DNA of 64,000 bases from NCBI RefSeq assembly GCF_012726175.1, contig NZ_JAASAD010000005.1, positions 62,001 through 126,000 on the forward strand, written 5' to 3'. The notes under the pieces are model-generated. The model was not told the DNA's origin, ran no database searches, and saw nothing but the letters and a program-made list of their open reading frames with translations. The translations under genes and the position numbers were made by a program. The DNA comes from Micromonospora sp. HNM0581. GTDB lineage: Bacteria > Actinomycetota > Actinomycetes > Mycobacteriales > Micromonosporaceae. This document shows, one piece after another, positions 9,070 through 16,527 of this stretch. How positions within the stretch are numbered: the stretch's first letter is position 1; each line of letters begins with the position of its first letter.

Positions 9070-10302
9070 TCAGACGGTTGGGATGGCTATGCGATCCAGT
9101 GACCGCTGCCAGGCCGCGACGGTGCCGTCGAGAACATCGGCGACGGCGACCTCGGCACGGGCGGCCGATGACTCAAGGAGAGCGACAGCGCCCGCGAGTG
9201 CCTGGATGGCTTCGGGTGCGCCGGTCTCCGGTGGGCTGCCGGTGCGTATCGCGTGCGCGAAGTCGACGATCTCGTGAGCGATGCCGTATCGGACCGGATC
9301 TGTCACGTCGACGGTGAGGTCCGCCGGGTTCCACGTGCCGGTGGGAAAGAGGCGTGTCCGGGTGCCGGCGGGTAGCGTGGCGACCCACTGCCGGATGCGG
9401 TCGTCGATGCGGTGGCGGGAACCGTCGTCGGTGGTGAGCCAGCCACCCTGCCAGTTCTCCCAGCAGGTCGAGGTGAGGCTGCCGGTGGAGCCCACCAACA
9501 GGCGGTTACCGATCACCTCACCGTGACCGGCCATGGTGAGGACGATCTGGGCGTGCACCCCTGCGGCGAACGAGACGTGACCGAAGCAGCTGTCCTCGCT
9601 GGTGACCGGCACCCGACGCCCGTCCGCCAGGACGGCCTGCGGTTCGTAGGTGTGCACCGAGGCGGAGACCGTCACCGCCGGACCAAACCAGTACTGGAGC
9701 AGATCCATCTCGTGCACGCCCATCTCCAGCGCGACGAGTGAGCCGGACCTCGATCGGTCGCGGTACCATTCACCGCCGCCCTGCGGGTGGAGCAGCGAGG
9801 CCGGCAGTGACAACTGTGCGGTGGTGAAGTACGGCGTGCCGATCAGGCCAGAGGCGATGAAGTCCTGCACGGCGCGGTTGCCGGCGACCCGGCGAAAGTT
9901 CTCTGCGACGGCGAGGACCCGGCCGGCTCGCTGTGCCGCCGTGGCCATGGCACGGGCGTCGGAGATGGTCAACGCGATGGGCTTCTCCACCAGGACGTGG
10001 TGGCCCTGGTCGAAGGCCAGGGCAGCCAGCGGTGCGTGCAGATGGGTCGGGACGGCGATGTCCACCGCGTCGACCTGCTGCCCCAGGGCAGGAAGGTCCT
10101 CGATGGCCGCGACGCTGGGCAGAGTTTCTCCGGTCAGGTCGAGGTATTCGGTGACGGCCGCTTCCCGGCGGTGCTCGTCACCGTCGCAGAGCGCGGTCAA
10201 CCGGACGTCGGTGTTGCCGGCGGCGTGCAGCGCGGCGTACGCCTTGAGGTGGCGCAGACCCATCCCACCGCAGCCGACCAGGGCGACGGTCACAGTGCTC
10301 AT
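9070..10302 (-). CDS. Gfo/Idh/MocA family NAD(P)-dependent oxidoreductase
   Basis: A 410-residue oxidoreductase. ALVGCGGMGLRHL at residues 7-19 is the dinucleotide-binding motif, and HVLVEKPIALT contains the family EKP lysine used in catalysis. A C-terminal alpha/beta substrate domain follows (GSLVALEMGVHEMDLLQYWF with the catalytic-site His). Family members oxidise or reduce sugars, inositols, diols or imines using NAD(P). The start overlaps the livF-like stop by 4 bases, so it is cotranslated with the importer, while a 44-base gap precedes the Rieske gene. It could oxidise a hydroxyl or imine produced by the oxygenase; this is inference. Confidence 0.82.
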   Translation of the reverse strand: MSTVTVALVGCGGMGLRHLKAYAALHAAGNTDVRLTALCDGDEHRREAAVTEYLDLTGETLPSVAAIEDLPALGQQVDAVDIAVPTHLHAPLAALAFDQGHHVLVEKPIALTISDARAMATAAQRAGRVLAVAENFRRVAGNRAVQDFIASGLIGTPYFTTAQLSLPASLLHPQGGGEWYRDRSRSGSLVALEMGVHEMDLLQYWFGPAVTVSASVHTYEPQAVLADGRRVPVTSEDSCFGHVSFAAGVHAQIVLTMAGHGEVIGNRLLVGSTGSLTSTCWENWQGGWLTTDDGSRHRIDDRIRQWVATLPAGTRTRLFPTGTWNPADLTVDVTDPVRYGIAHEIVDFAHAIRTGSPPETGAPEAIQALAGAVALLESSAARAEVAVADVLDGTVAAWQRSLDRIAIPTV

Positions 10303-11066
10303 CGTGGTTCCTCCGGTGTGGTGTCGGGGCCGGGACTGACGTCGCCGGCTGACTGTCCACCCAGGTAGGTGGCCTCGACCCGGGGGTCTCGGGCCAGGTC
10401 CGCGCCGGTGCCGCTGAGCACGATCCGACCAAGTTCCAACACGTGGGCACGGTCGGCGATGCGCAGCGCCTCGCGAATGTTCTGCTCCACCAGCAGCACC
10501 GCTGTGCCGTTCCGGGCCAGTCGTCGGGCGGTGGACAGGATCTCTTGGGACATCCGAGGGGACAGGCCGAGGGATGGTTCGTCCAGTGCGAGCACCAGTG
10601 GACGGGTGATCAAGGCCCGGCCGACGGCGAGCATCTGCTGCTCTCCGCCGGAGAGGGTGCCGGCGAGTTGCTGTGCGCGCTGCCCGAGGATCGGGAACAG
10701 CTGGTAGACCTCGTCGATGCGGTCCCGGATGTCGGCGGGGTGACGACGCATGGTGTAGCCGCCCAGGCGCAGGTTCTCGGCCACGCTCATCGACCCGAAG
10801 ACCCGCCGACCCTCTGGTACGTGGCGGAGTCCGAGTGAGACGATCCGGTGCGCCGGCAGGCCGGCGAGGTCGATCCCATCAAGCAGGATGCGTCCGTGTG
10901 ATGGCCGGATGAGACCGGAGATCGCCTTCATGATGGTGGTTTTGCCGGCGCCGTTGGGGCCGAGTAGCGCGACTACCTCGCCGCGCCGCAGGTCGAAGCT
11001 GACATCGTGGACGACTGCCAGGCCGTGGTAGCCCAGATGCAGGCCCGTAGCGGACAGGATCGTCAT
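10299..11066 (-). CDS. livF: Branched-chain amino acid-type ABC transporter ATPase (LivF-like)
   Basis: A 255-residue ABC ATPase. The Walker A is LLGPNGAGKTTIMKAI, the signature LSGGEQQMLAVGRAL and the Walker B VLALDEPSLGLSP, ending in the short C-terminal tail typical of LivF. It pairs with the LivG domain of the neighbouring fusion protein to energise import. ATGA overlaps couple it both to the LivM-LivG gene and to the oxidoreductase gene. LivF-type systems also import aromatic acids, amides and urea, so the cargo is not necessarily leucine. Confidence 0.92.
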   Translation of the reverse strand: MTILSATGLHLGYHGLAVVHDVSFDLRRGEVVALLGPNGAGKTTIMKAISGLIRPSHGRILLDGIDLAGLPAHRIVSLGLRHVPEGRRVFGSMSVAENLRLGGYTMRRHPADIRDRIDEVYQLFPILGQRAQQLAGTLSGGEQQMLAVGRALITRPLVLALDEPSLGLSPRMSQEILSTARRLARNGTAVLLVEQNIREALRIADRAHVLELGRIVLSGTGADLARDPRVEATYLGGQSAGDVSPGPDTTPEEPR

Positions 11067-12910
11067 CGGTCGGGCTCCTCGTCGTCGGTCGGGTGCCCGA
11101 GGTATGCCTCGATCACCTCGGGCAGGGCAAGGACCTCGGTGGGGGCGCCGGTGGCGAGGATCCGCCCCTGATCGAGCACGACCACCTCGTCGGCGGCAGC
11201 GGTTACCAGTGGCATGTCGTGTTCGATCAGCAGCACGGCCACTCCGGAGGCGGCCACGGTCCGTAGGAGCCGGGTCAGGTCGGCCTTCTCTTTCGGGTTC
11301 ATACCCGCCGCCGGTTCGTCGAGGATCAGCAGGCTGGGCTCCATGATCATGGCGCGAGCCAGTTCGACCCGGCGACGGTCGGCGTAGGAGAGGCTGCCGG
11401 GGCGACGGGCGGCCGCCTCGGTCAGCCCCACCTGGTCGAGTTGGTGCCAGGCCCGGACGGCGGCGGTGAAGTCGCGGTGGCGCACCGTCCGGGGGGCGAA
11501 CAACGCGTGCCGTAGGCCGAGGTCGGTGGTCGCGTAGGCGGCCACGGTGACGTTGTCCAGCACGGCCATCTGGTCGATCAACCGGGTGGTCTGGAAGGTG
11601 CGGGACACGCCCAGCCGGGCGATGCGGTGTGGAGCGAGTCGGGTGATGTCGCGGCCGCGTAGTTCGACTCGACCACTGGTGGCGCGGTGCACTCCGGTGA
11701 TCGCGTTGATCAGCGTCGACTTGCCGGCGCCGTTGGGTCCGATGATGCCGACGACCCGGCCCGCCTCGACGGTGAGGCTGACGTCGTCCAACGCGACGAG
11801 CCCGGCGAAGCGTTTCGTGATGCCTGTCGCCCTCAGCAGTGGTGCGGGTTCTTCGGGTGTGGCGGTGGTGGCCTGCGTCGCGGCCGCTGAGGGAGGGCTG
11901 GTCGTAGTGGCGGGCGTCGTTCTCGCTGCTGCCAGGGCGGCGGCCGGCGGGAGGACGGATCGTTCCGGGACCAGCCCTCTCGGGCGAAGTTCGATCAGGA
12001 TGATGACGGCGACGGAGAAGACGAGTAGCCGATAGTCCTGGATGGAACGCAGGATCTCCGGCAGGGCGACGAAGACCAGGGACGCGCCGAGAACACCGAC
12101 GGTGCTACCAAGGCCACCCAGGACCACCACCATGATCAACTGAACGGAGAGCATCAGTTCGAAGTTGGTGGGGTCGATCGCCACCGACCGGGCGGCGAAG
12201 ATCGATCCGGCGAGGGCGCCGACCGCGCCGCCGGCGACATAGGCGCCGATCTTGAGACGGAGGGTGGGTAGGCCGACCGACTCGGTGACGAAGTCGTCGT
12301 CCCGGATCGCCCGCCAGGCCCGACCGATGTGCGAACGACCGAGCCGGTTGACCAACACGACCGCGACAGCGAGTAGCGCGAACGCGAGCAGTGCCTGGCG
12401 GATCGGACTGTGGAAGGTGAACCCGAACAGCTCCGGGATGGGCAGCGGGTAGAGGCCGCGGCTGGCTCCGACGTAATCCCAGTTGTTGGCGATGGTCCGG
12501 ACCAGTTCTCCGAAGCCGATAGTGACGATCGCCAGGTAGTCGGGGCGTAGTCGCAGGGTGGGATAGCCGATCAACACCCCGGCCAGGGCAGTGACGGCGA
12601 TGGCGATCGGGATGGAGGCGAAGAAGTCGAGGCCGAGGTGCACGCCGCAGATCGCCGAGGTGTACGCGCCGATGGCGAAGAACGCGGCGTATCCCATGTC
12701 CAGCAGGCCGGCGTAGCCCATCACTACGTTCAGGCCGAGTCCGAGCACCGCGTAGGTGGCGACACCGACGGCGACGGTGGTGACGTAGTCCGAGCCGTAG
12801 GCGTTCAACAGGGCGACGCCGGCCAGCGCCAGGCCGAGGATGGCCAGCACGGAAGTGGGCCAGGTGGTGGCGACGTGTCGCCGCGACCGGTTCAGCAGGG
12901 TTCGTGTCAT
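11063..12910 (-). CDS. Fused LivM permease-LivG ATPase of a branched-chain amino acid-type importer
   Basis: A 615-residue fusion. The start is ATG 12910, whose A overlaps the livH stop (TGATG); the open frame extends further upstream only as a shadow of livH. Residues 1 to about 330 are a LivM permease with about nine membrane spans (AVLGLGLNVVMGYAGLLDMG, GAYVAGGAVGALAGS). A flexible Ala/Thr/Pro linker (about 335-375) follows. The last 240 residues are a LivG ATPase with Walker A IIGPNGAGKSTLINAI and Walker B LLILDEPAAGMNPKEK. The family signature LSGGQ is replaced by LSYADRRRVELARAM, as in many LivG proteins. Such fusions occur in actinobacteria. It forms the inner-membrane core with LivH and LivF. 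Confidence 0.9.
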   Translation of the reverse strand: MTRTLLNRSRRHVATTWPTSVLAILGLALAGVALLNAYGSDYVTTVAVGVATYAVLGLGLNVVMGYAGLLDMGYAAFFAIGAYTSAICGVHLGLDFFASIPIAIAVTALAGVLIGYPTLRLRPDYLAIVTIGFGELVRTIANNWDYVGASRGLYPLPIPELFGFTFHSPIRQALLAFALLAVAVVLVNRLGRSHIGRAWRAIRDDDFVTESVGLPTLRLKIGAYVAGGAVGALAGSIFAARSVAIDPTNFELMLSVQLIMVVVLGGLGSTVGVLGASLVFVALPEILRSIQDYRLLVFSVAVIILIELRPRGLVPERSVLPPAAALAAARTTPATTTSPPSAAATQATTATPEEPAPLLRATGITKRFAGLVALDDVSLTVEAGRVVGIIGPNGAGKSTLINAITGVHRATSGRVELRGRDITRLAPHRIARLGVSRTFQTTRLIDQMAVLDNVTVAAYATTDLGLRHALFAPRTVRHRDFTAAVRAWHQLDQVGLTEAAARRPGSLSYADRRRVELARAMIMEPSLLILDEPAAGMNPKEKADLTRLLRTVAASGVAVLLIEHDMPLVTAAADEVVVLDQGRILATGAPTEVLALPEVIEAYLGHPTDDEEPDR

Positions 12911-13812
12911 CAGGCCCGCACCGCCACCCGTTCGCCGAGGATGCCCTGCGGTCGCAGGTACAGCACCAGGATCAGGGCGCCGAAGATGAAGGCGTCCGAC
13001 CAGGCCCCGGCGAGGTAGCCCTGGACGAGCGCTTCGAGCACCCCGATGACCAGCCCGCCCAGAACCGCGCCGCCGATGTTGCCGATACCGCCGACCACGG
13101 CCGCGGTGAACGCCTTCAGGCCCAACATGAAGCCCATGTCGAAGGAGATCCGGCCGTAGTACACCCCGGACAACACGCCGGTCACCGCGGCCAGCGCCGC
13201 GCCGATGGCGAACGCCGCAGCGATGAGCGCAGTAACATTGACACCCATCAACCTGGCGGCGTCGTGGTCGATGGCCAGGGCCCGCATCGCGGCGCCGGTC
13301 ATGGTCCGCTGTGCGAACCAGATCATTCCGACCATCAGCGTGCCGGCCAGCCCGATCACGACCAGGTCCATGCCGGCGAGGCGAATTGCACCGATGGTGA
13401 TCGTCTCGGTGGCCAGGGAGTAGTTCGGGTAGGCCCGTTCCCGGGCGCCGAAGATCAGTTTGATGATCTCCTCCATGGCGAACGCCACACTCAGCGTCAC
13501 TAGCAGGAATCCCAGGGTCGAGCGGCCGATGAGGCGGGCGTACAGCAGGCGGAGCAGGGTCAACGACAGTAGGGCGGTCCCAGCGATGGCAACACCCGCG
13601 GCCAGCAGGATTCCCAGCAGCGTCGGCATCGCCTGGACCCACGCCTGTTCGAGCATCACCCAGCCGATGAAGGAGGCCACCATGACCAGATCACCGTGGG
13701 CAAAATTGATCAGACGTACGATCCCGTACACCATCGTGTAGCCCAGCGCGACCAGTGCGTAGAACGAGCCGACGGTGCCGCCGATGATCAGTACCTGCAC
13801 GAGTGTTTCCAT
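12910..13812 (-). CDS. livH: Branched-chain amino acid-type ABC transporter permease (LivH-like)
   Basis: A 300-residue integral membrane protein with about eight hydrophobic segments. It starts VLIIGGTVGSFYALVALGYTMVYG and continues RLINFAHGDLVMVASF, the classical LivH signature. The loop GAAMRALAIDHDAARLMGVN and AAVVGGIGNIGGAVLGGLVIG near the C-terminus are typical of the permease family and its ATPase-coupling region. It pairs with the LivM half of the downstream fusion. Twenty-two bases separate it from the upstream binding-protein gene. Confidence 0.9.
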   Translation of the reverse strand: METLVQVLIIGGTVGSFYALVALGYTMVYGIVRLINFAHGDLVMVASFIGWVMLEQAWVQAMPTLLGILLAAGVAIAGTALLSLTLLRLLYARLIGRSTLGFLLVTLSVAFAMEEIIKLIFGARERAYPNYSLATETITIGAIRLAGMDLVVIGLAGTLMVGMIWFAQRTMTGAAMRALAIDHDAARLMGVNVTALIAAAFAIGAALAAVTGVLSGVYYGRISFDMGFMLGLKAFTAAVVGGIGNIGGAVLGGLVIGVLEALVQGYLAGAWSDAFIFGALILVLYLRPQGILGERVAVRA

Positions 13813-13834
13813 CAGTCCGGTTCCGTCTGATTGC

Positions 13835-15052
13835 CTACTGGCCCACCGCGGCCCAGCCGCCGTTCGGCGCGAACTGGAAGACGGGTGCGAAGGTGCCGTC
13901 GGTGCCGGCCCTGACGGCGAGGAACGGGAATGCCTTACGGTCTCCCCGATCGTCGAAGGAGATCTGGCCGGTGACGCCCTCGAAGGTCAGCGCCCGTAGC
14001 CGCTCGTTGAGCGCCTCGGTGGACAGGTCGTCCGGGTCCTCCTTGAGTGCGGCCACGAGTCCCTCGGTGGCGTCGTACTGGAAGACGTCGTACTGTGCCG
14101 GTTCGGCGTTGTACTGCTTTTGGTATGCCTCCCGGAACGCGGTGGCGTTGGGGTTGTCCAGTAGTGAGGCGGTCGGGTAGGTGACGATGCTGAACCGGTC
14201 GTCCCGAGCTGCCTCCGGCGAGGACTCGATGACGCTGAGGTCGATGGAGGACGCGCCGCCGACCAGCTGGTACGGCAGGTCGAGGGACTTCCACTGCTTG
14301 GCGAGGATGCCGAACTCCGGGTAGAAACCGGTGTAGAGCAGAGTGTCCGCACCTGTGGTCCGGACCCGCTCCAGGGCGGCACGGTAGTCGTTCTGACCTG
14401 GTTGGATGGAGTCGTTGTAGACGATCTCGGCGGTGCCTGCGGCCGCGACGTTCGTCGTCACGTTTTCGGCCACCGAGCGGGAGAACTCGGAGTTGTCATT
14501 CATGATCGCGAGCTTGGTGCTCTTCAGCTGCGTGAGGACGTACTGGGTCGCGACAGGGGCTTCCTGGTCATCGCGGCCGATGTAGCGGGTGATGTTTGGA
14601 TAACCGGCGTCGGTGACCTTCGGGTTGCTGGAGACGGCGACCACGAAGGGTAGATCCCCGTTGCGGTGGAACAACTCGATGGCGGGCAGGGTCGCCGAGG
14701 AACAGAAGCCGCCGACGATCGCGACGACCTTGTCGTTGATCAGCTTCTGGGCGGCCTGGGTTCCGGCCTGCGCCTCGCAGGCATCATCGGCTACCACCAA
14801 TTCGACCTGCCGGCCACCGATGCCGCCCTCGTTGTTGACTCGGTCGACCACGAGCTGGCTGGCCCGGACCATCCCTTCGCCGTCGGCGGAGACGCTGCCG
14901 CTGGTCGGGGCCAACACGCCGATGCGGATCGGCCCACCGTCAGCCTCGGCGTCGCTGCCCTGACAGGCGGCGAGGGCGAGCAGCGGAAGCGTCGCAACCG
15001 CGGCGACGACGGCCCGACGGCCACCGCCGAGCGCGTCACTTGTCCTGATCAC
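13835..15052 (-). CDS. ABC transporter substrate-binding lipoprotein (LivK-like)
   Basis: A 405-residue type I periplasmic-binding-fold lipoprotein. The start is GTG 15052 with GAGGAG eight bases upstream; the longer frame overlaps the ferredoxin gene and is rejected. The lipobox is LLALAAC with Cys30 as the lipidated residue. The mature part starts IRIGVLAPTSGSVSADGEGM and contains IGGRQVELVVADDACEAQA and AIVGGFCSSATLPAIELFHR, standard for LivK/urea/amide-binding receptors. It sits outside the membrane and delivers the ligand to LivHMGF. Gene order directly after ferredoxin is unusual and suggests that uptake and oxidation are coordinately expressed. The ligand class is unknown. Confidence 0.88.
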   Translation of the reverse strand: MIRTSDALGGGRRAVVAAVATLPLLALAACQGSDAEADGGPIRIGVLAPTSGSVSADGEGMVRASQLVVDRVNNEGGIGGRQVELVVADDACEAQAGTQAAQKLINDKVVAIVGGFCSSATLPAIELFHRNGDLPFVVAVSSNPKVTDAGYPNITRYIGRDDQEAPVATQYVLTQLKSTKLAIMNDNSEFSRSVAENVTTNVAAAGTAEIVYNDSIQPGQNDYRAALERVRTTGADTLLYTGFYPEFGILAKQWKSLDLPYQLVGGASSIDLSVIESSPEAARDDRFSIVTYPTASLLDNPNATAFREAYQKQYNAEPAQYDVFQYDATEGLVAALKEDPDDLSTEALNERLRALTFEGVTGQISFDDRGDRKAFPFLAVRAGTDGTFAPVFQFAPNGGWAAVGQ

Positions 15053-15063
15053 TATTTTTCTCC

Positions 15064-15405
15064 TCAAGGTGCACGTCTGAATGCGCGGACGAGTTCGGTG
15101 TCGCTGGTGATCGGCCCGGTGGAGCTTGCTTCTCCGGGTGAGCCGAGCGGCTGGTCGCGGCCGGTCAAAACGTCTTCGAAGAACCGACGATTGTCGTGGG
15201 CGAATTCGGCCTCGTGGCCGGTGGCATCCGTGAGGCGCACGACGGCGCCGGTCGGGCACTCCGTCATGCATGCACCGCAGTCGATGCACTCGTCGGGTTG
15301 GATGTAAAGCTTCCGCGTACCTTCGTAGATGCAGTCGACGGGGCAGACCGACACGCAAGAGCGATCGCGTACGTCGATGCATGGGGAACCGATGGCGTAA
15401 GTCAA
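15064..15405 (-). CDS. 7Fe ferredoxin (FdxA-like)
   Basis: A 113-residue ferredoxin. The start chosen is TTG 15405 because GGGAGGTGGG lies immediately upstream and homologous ferredoxins begin TYAIG. Cysteines 9, 17, 21 and 25 (in SPC and CVSVCPVDC) and 40, 43, 46 and 50 (in DECIDCGACMTEC) match the pattern of one [3Fe-4S] plus one [4Fe-4S] cluster. The C-terminal third is a low-complexity tail (AEFAHDNRRFFEDVLTGRD) longer than in minimal ferredoxins. It is the first gene of the leftward operon and probably shuttles electrons from the reductase at 895-2184 to the Rieske oxygenase. Many Rieske systems use a 2Fe-2S ferredoxin, so this pairing needs biochemical proof. Confidence 0.88.
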   Translation of the reverse strand: MTYAIGSPCIDVRDRSCVSVCPVDCIYEGTRKLYIQPDECIDCGACMTECPTGAVVRLTDATGHEAEFAHDNRRFFEDVLTGRDQPLGSPGEASSTGPITSDTELVRAFRRAP

Positions 15406-15458
15406 GGACCCACCTCCCACCCCTTTGTCAGCCGCGGGGTAGCCCGGCTGGTTGGAGA

Positions 15459-15468
15459 TTGGATCCAA
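15459..15468. promoter_or_regulatory. Perfect palindrome TTGGATCCAA upstream of the ferredoxin operon
   Basis: This ten-base perfect palindrome lies 54 bases before the ferredoxin start codon, in the promoter of the operon that runs to 4377. Nine of its ten bases recur at the gntR/mmgE divergence (3546-3555). It is the best candidate operator for the GntR regulator encoded at 3595-4329. No binding data can be inferred from sequence alone. Confidence 0.5.
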
Positions 15469-15556
15469 GATGCACGAGCCAGGTGAGGGTGTCAACATCC
15501 CAACAGTGGATGGTCCACCAGCCGGACGCGAGTTTTACACCTCAGAAACACGCAGG

Positions 15557-16441
15557 TCAGTGGGCAGGCCTGCGGTAGCGGGACGTGCAGAAGCCGGACA
15601 GCCGGTTGGCGATCAGCCGGAGCGCGGCGTCGGCGTGGTGCCCACGCGGCCAGGCGGCGTAGAGGCTGATACTCAGCCGGGCACGGCCCGCCGCGATCGC
15701 GACCGGGTGAAGACCGAACCGAGTGTCGTCGGAGACCACCGCGACACCGCGCCCCGCCGCCGCGACGGCCTGCGCCACCTCCGGCGTGCCGAACTCGGTG
15801 ACCTGCCGGTAGCCGAGCCCGGCCGACCCGACCGCCCGGTCCAGGGCCCGTCGGGCGTGCTGCGCCGGAGACAACAGGAGCAGGTGCTCGGCTACGACGT
15901 CGACCACCTGGACGACCTGGCGGTCGCGCCACCGGTGTGTGCCGTTCACGTACGCCCAGACCGGCAGGGTCGCGATCGGCGTGCAGGAAAGCTCGCGCGG
16001 AGGCGGCTCAGTGCCGATCGCCAGATCCGCGCCCCGCTGCAGCGAGGCGTAGATCGCTGGCGGGGACTCCTCCCACACCCGTGGCAGTGGATCTGTCGAG
16101 TCCCAGGTGGCCAGGAACGGTGCGATCACATCGGTCAACGTGGTACCCGGGCAGCTAATCGTGACGCTGGTCAACGTGCCCGTCCGGATCGCCGCCGCAG
16201 CCTGCAAGGCAAGGTCGGCGCGGGCGACGAGGTCCCGGGCGATGGGCAGAAACTCCAGCCCGGCGGAGTTCAGGGTCAGCCGGCCGTCCCGCTGGTCGAA
16301 CATCCGGATGCCGAGGCTCTGCTCCAGCCTGTGCAACTGCCGGGACAGCGCCGGCTGGCTGACGTGCACCTGCCGCGCTGCGGCCGAGACCGATCCGGCG
16401 TCGACCACGGCCAGCAGGTATCGGAGCGTACGCAGTTCCAC
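15557..16441 (-). CDS. LysR family transcriptional regulator
   Basis: A 294-residue LysR regulator starting with GTG 16441 (GGGAGGG upstream). Residues 1-60 are the winged helix-turn-helix (MELRTLRYLLAVVDAGSVSA, then QPALSRQLHRLEQSLGIRMF). A linker helix and the effector-binding domain follow (LTSVTISCPGTTLTDVIAPF, AVAAAGRGVAVVSDD). It is divergent from gabT with 86 bases between start codons, so it most likely controls gabTD in response to GABA or a metabolite. GABA genes in actinobacteria are more often under MocR/GabR or GntR control, so a LysR regulator here is a modest deviation. Confidence 0.88.
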   Translation of the reverse strand: MELRTLRYLLAVVDAGSVSAAARQVHVSQPALSRQLHRLEQSLGIRMFDQRDGRLTLNSAGLEFLPIARDLVARADLALQAAAAIRTGTLTSVTISCPGTTLTDVIAPFLATWDSTDPLPRVWEESPPAIYASLQRGADLAIGTEPPPRELSCTPIATLPVWAYVNGTHRWRDRQVVQVVDVVAEHLLLLSPAQHARRALDRAVGSAGLGYRQVTEFGTPEVAQAVAAAGRGVAVVSDDTRFGLHPVAIAAGRARLSISLYAAWPRGHHADAALRLIANRLSGFCTSRYRRPAH

Positions 16442-16455
16442 GAGGCGCCCTCCCT

Positions 16456-16470
16456 ATGCCTGGAGAGCAT
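16456..16470. promoter_or_regulatory. LysR-box candidate in the lysR/gabT divergence
   Basis: ATGCCTGGAGAGCAT is an inverted repeat (ATGC-N7-GCAT) that fits the T-N11-A core of LysR-box sites. It lies 15 bases upstream of the lysR start and about 60 bases before the gabT start, where a LysR protein could regulate itself and activate gabTD. Confidence 0.45.
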
Positions 16471-16527
16471 GGACCCTAGTCGGAACAGGCATTCGACAAC
16501 ATGGCAGCGGCCGCACAGGATGAGCGC

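Noticed and set aside
11063..13642. An 859-codon open frame read as one very large transporter protein
   Set aside because: The first 244 codons are an Arg/Gly/Pro-rich shadow of the livH gene in another frame; the real gene begins at ATG 12910, coupled to the livH stop.
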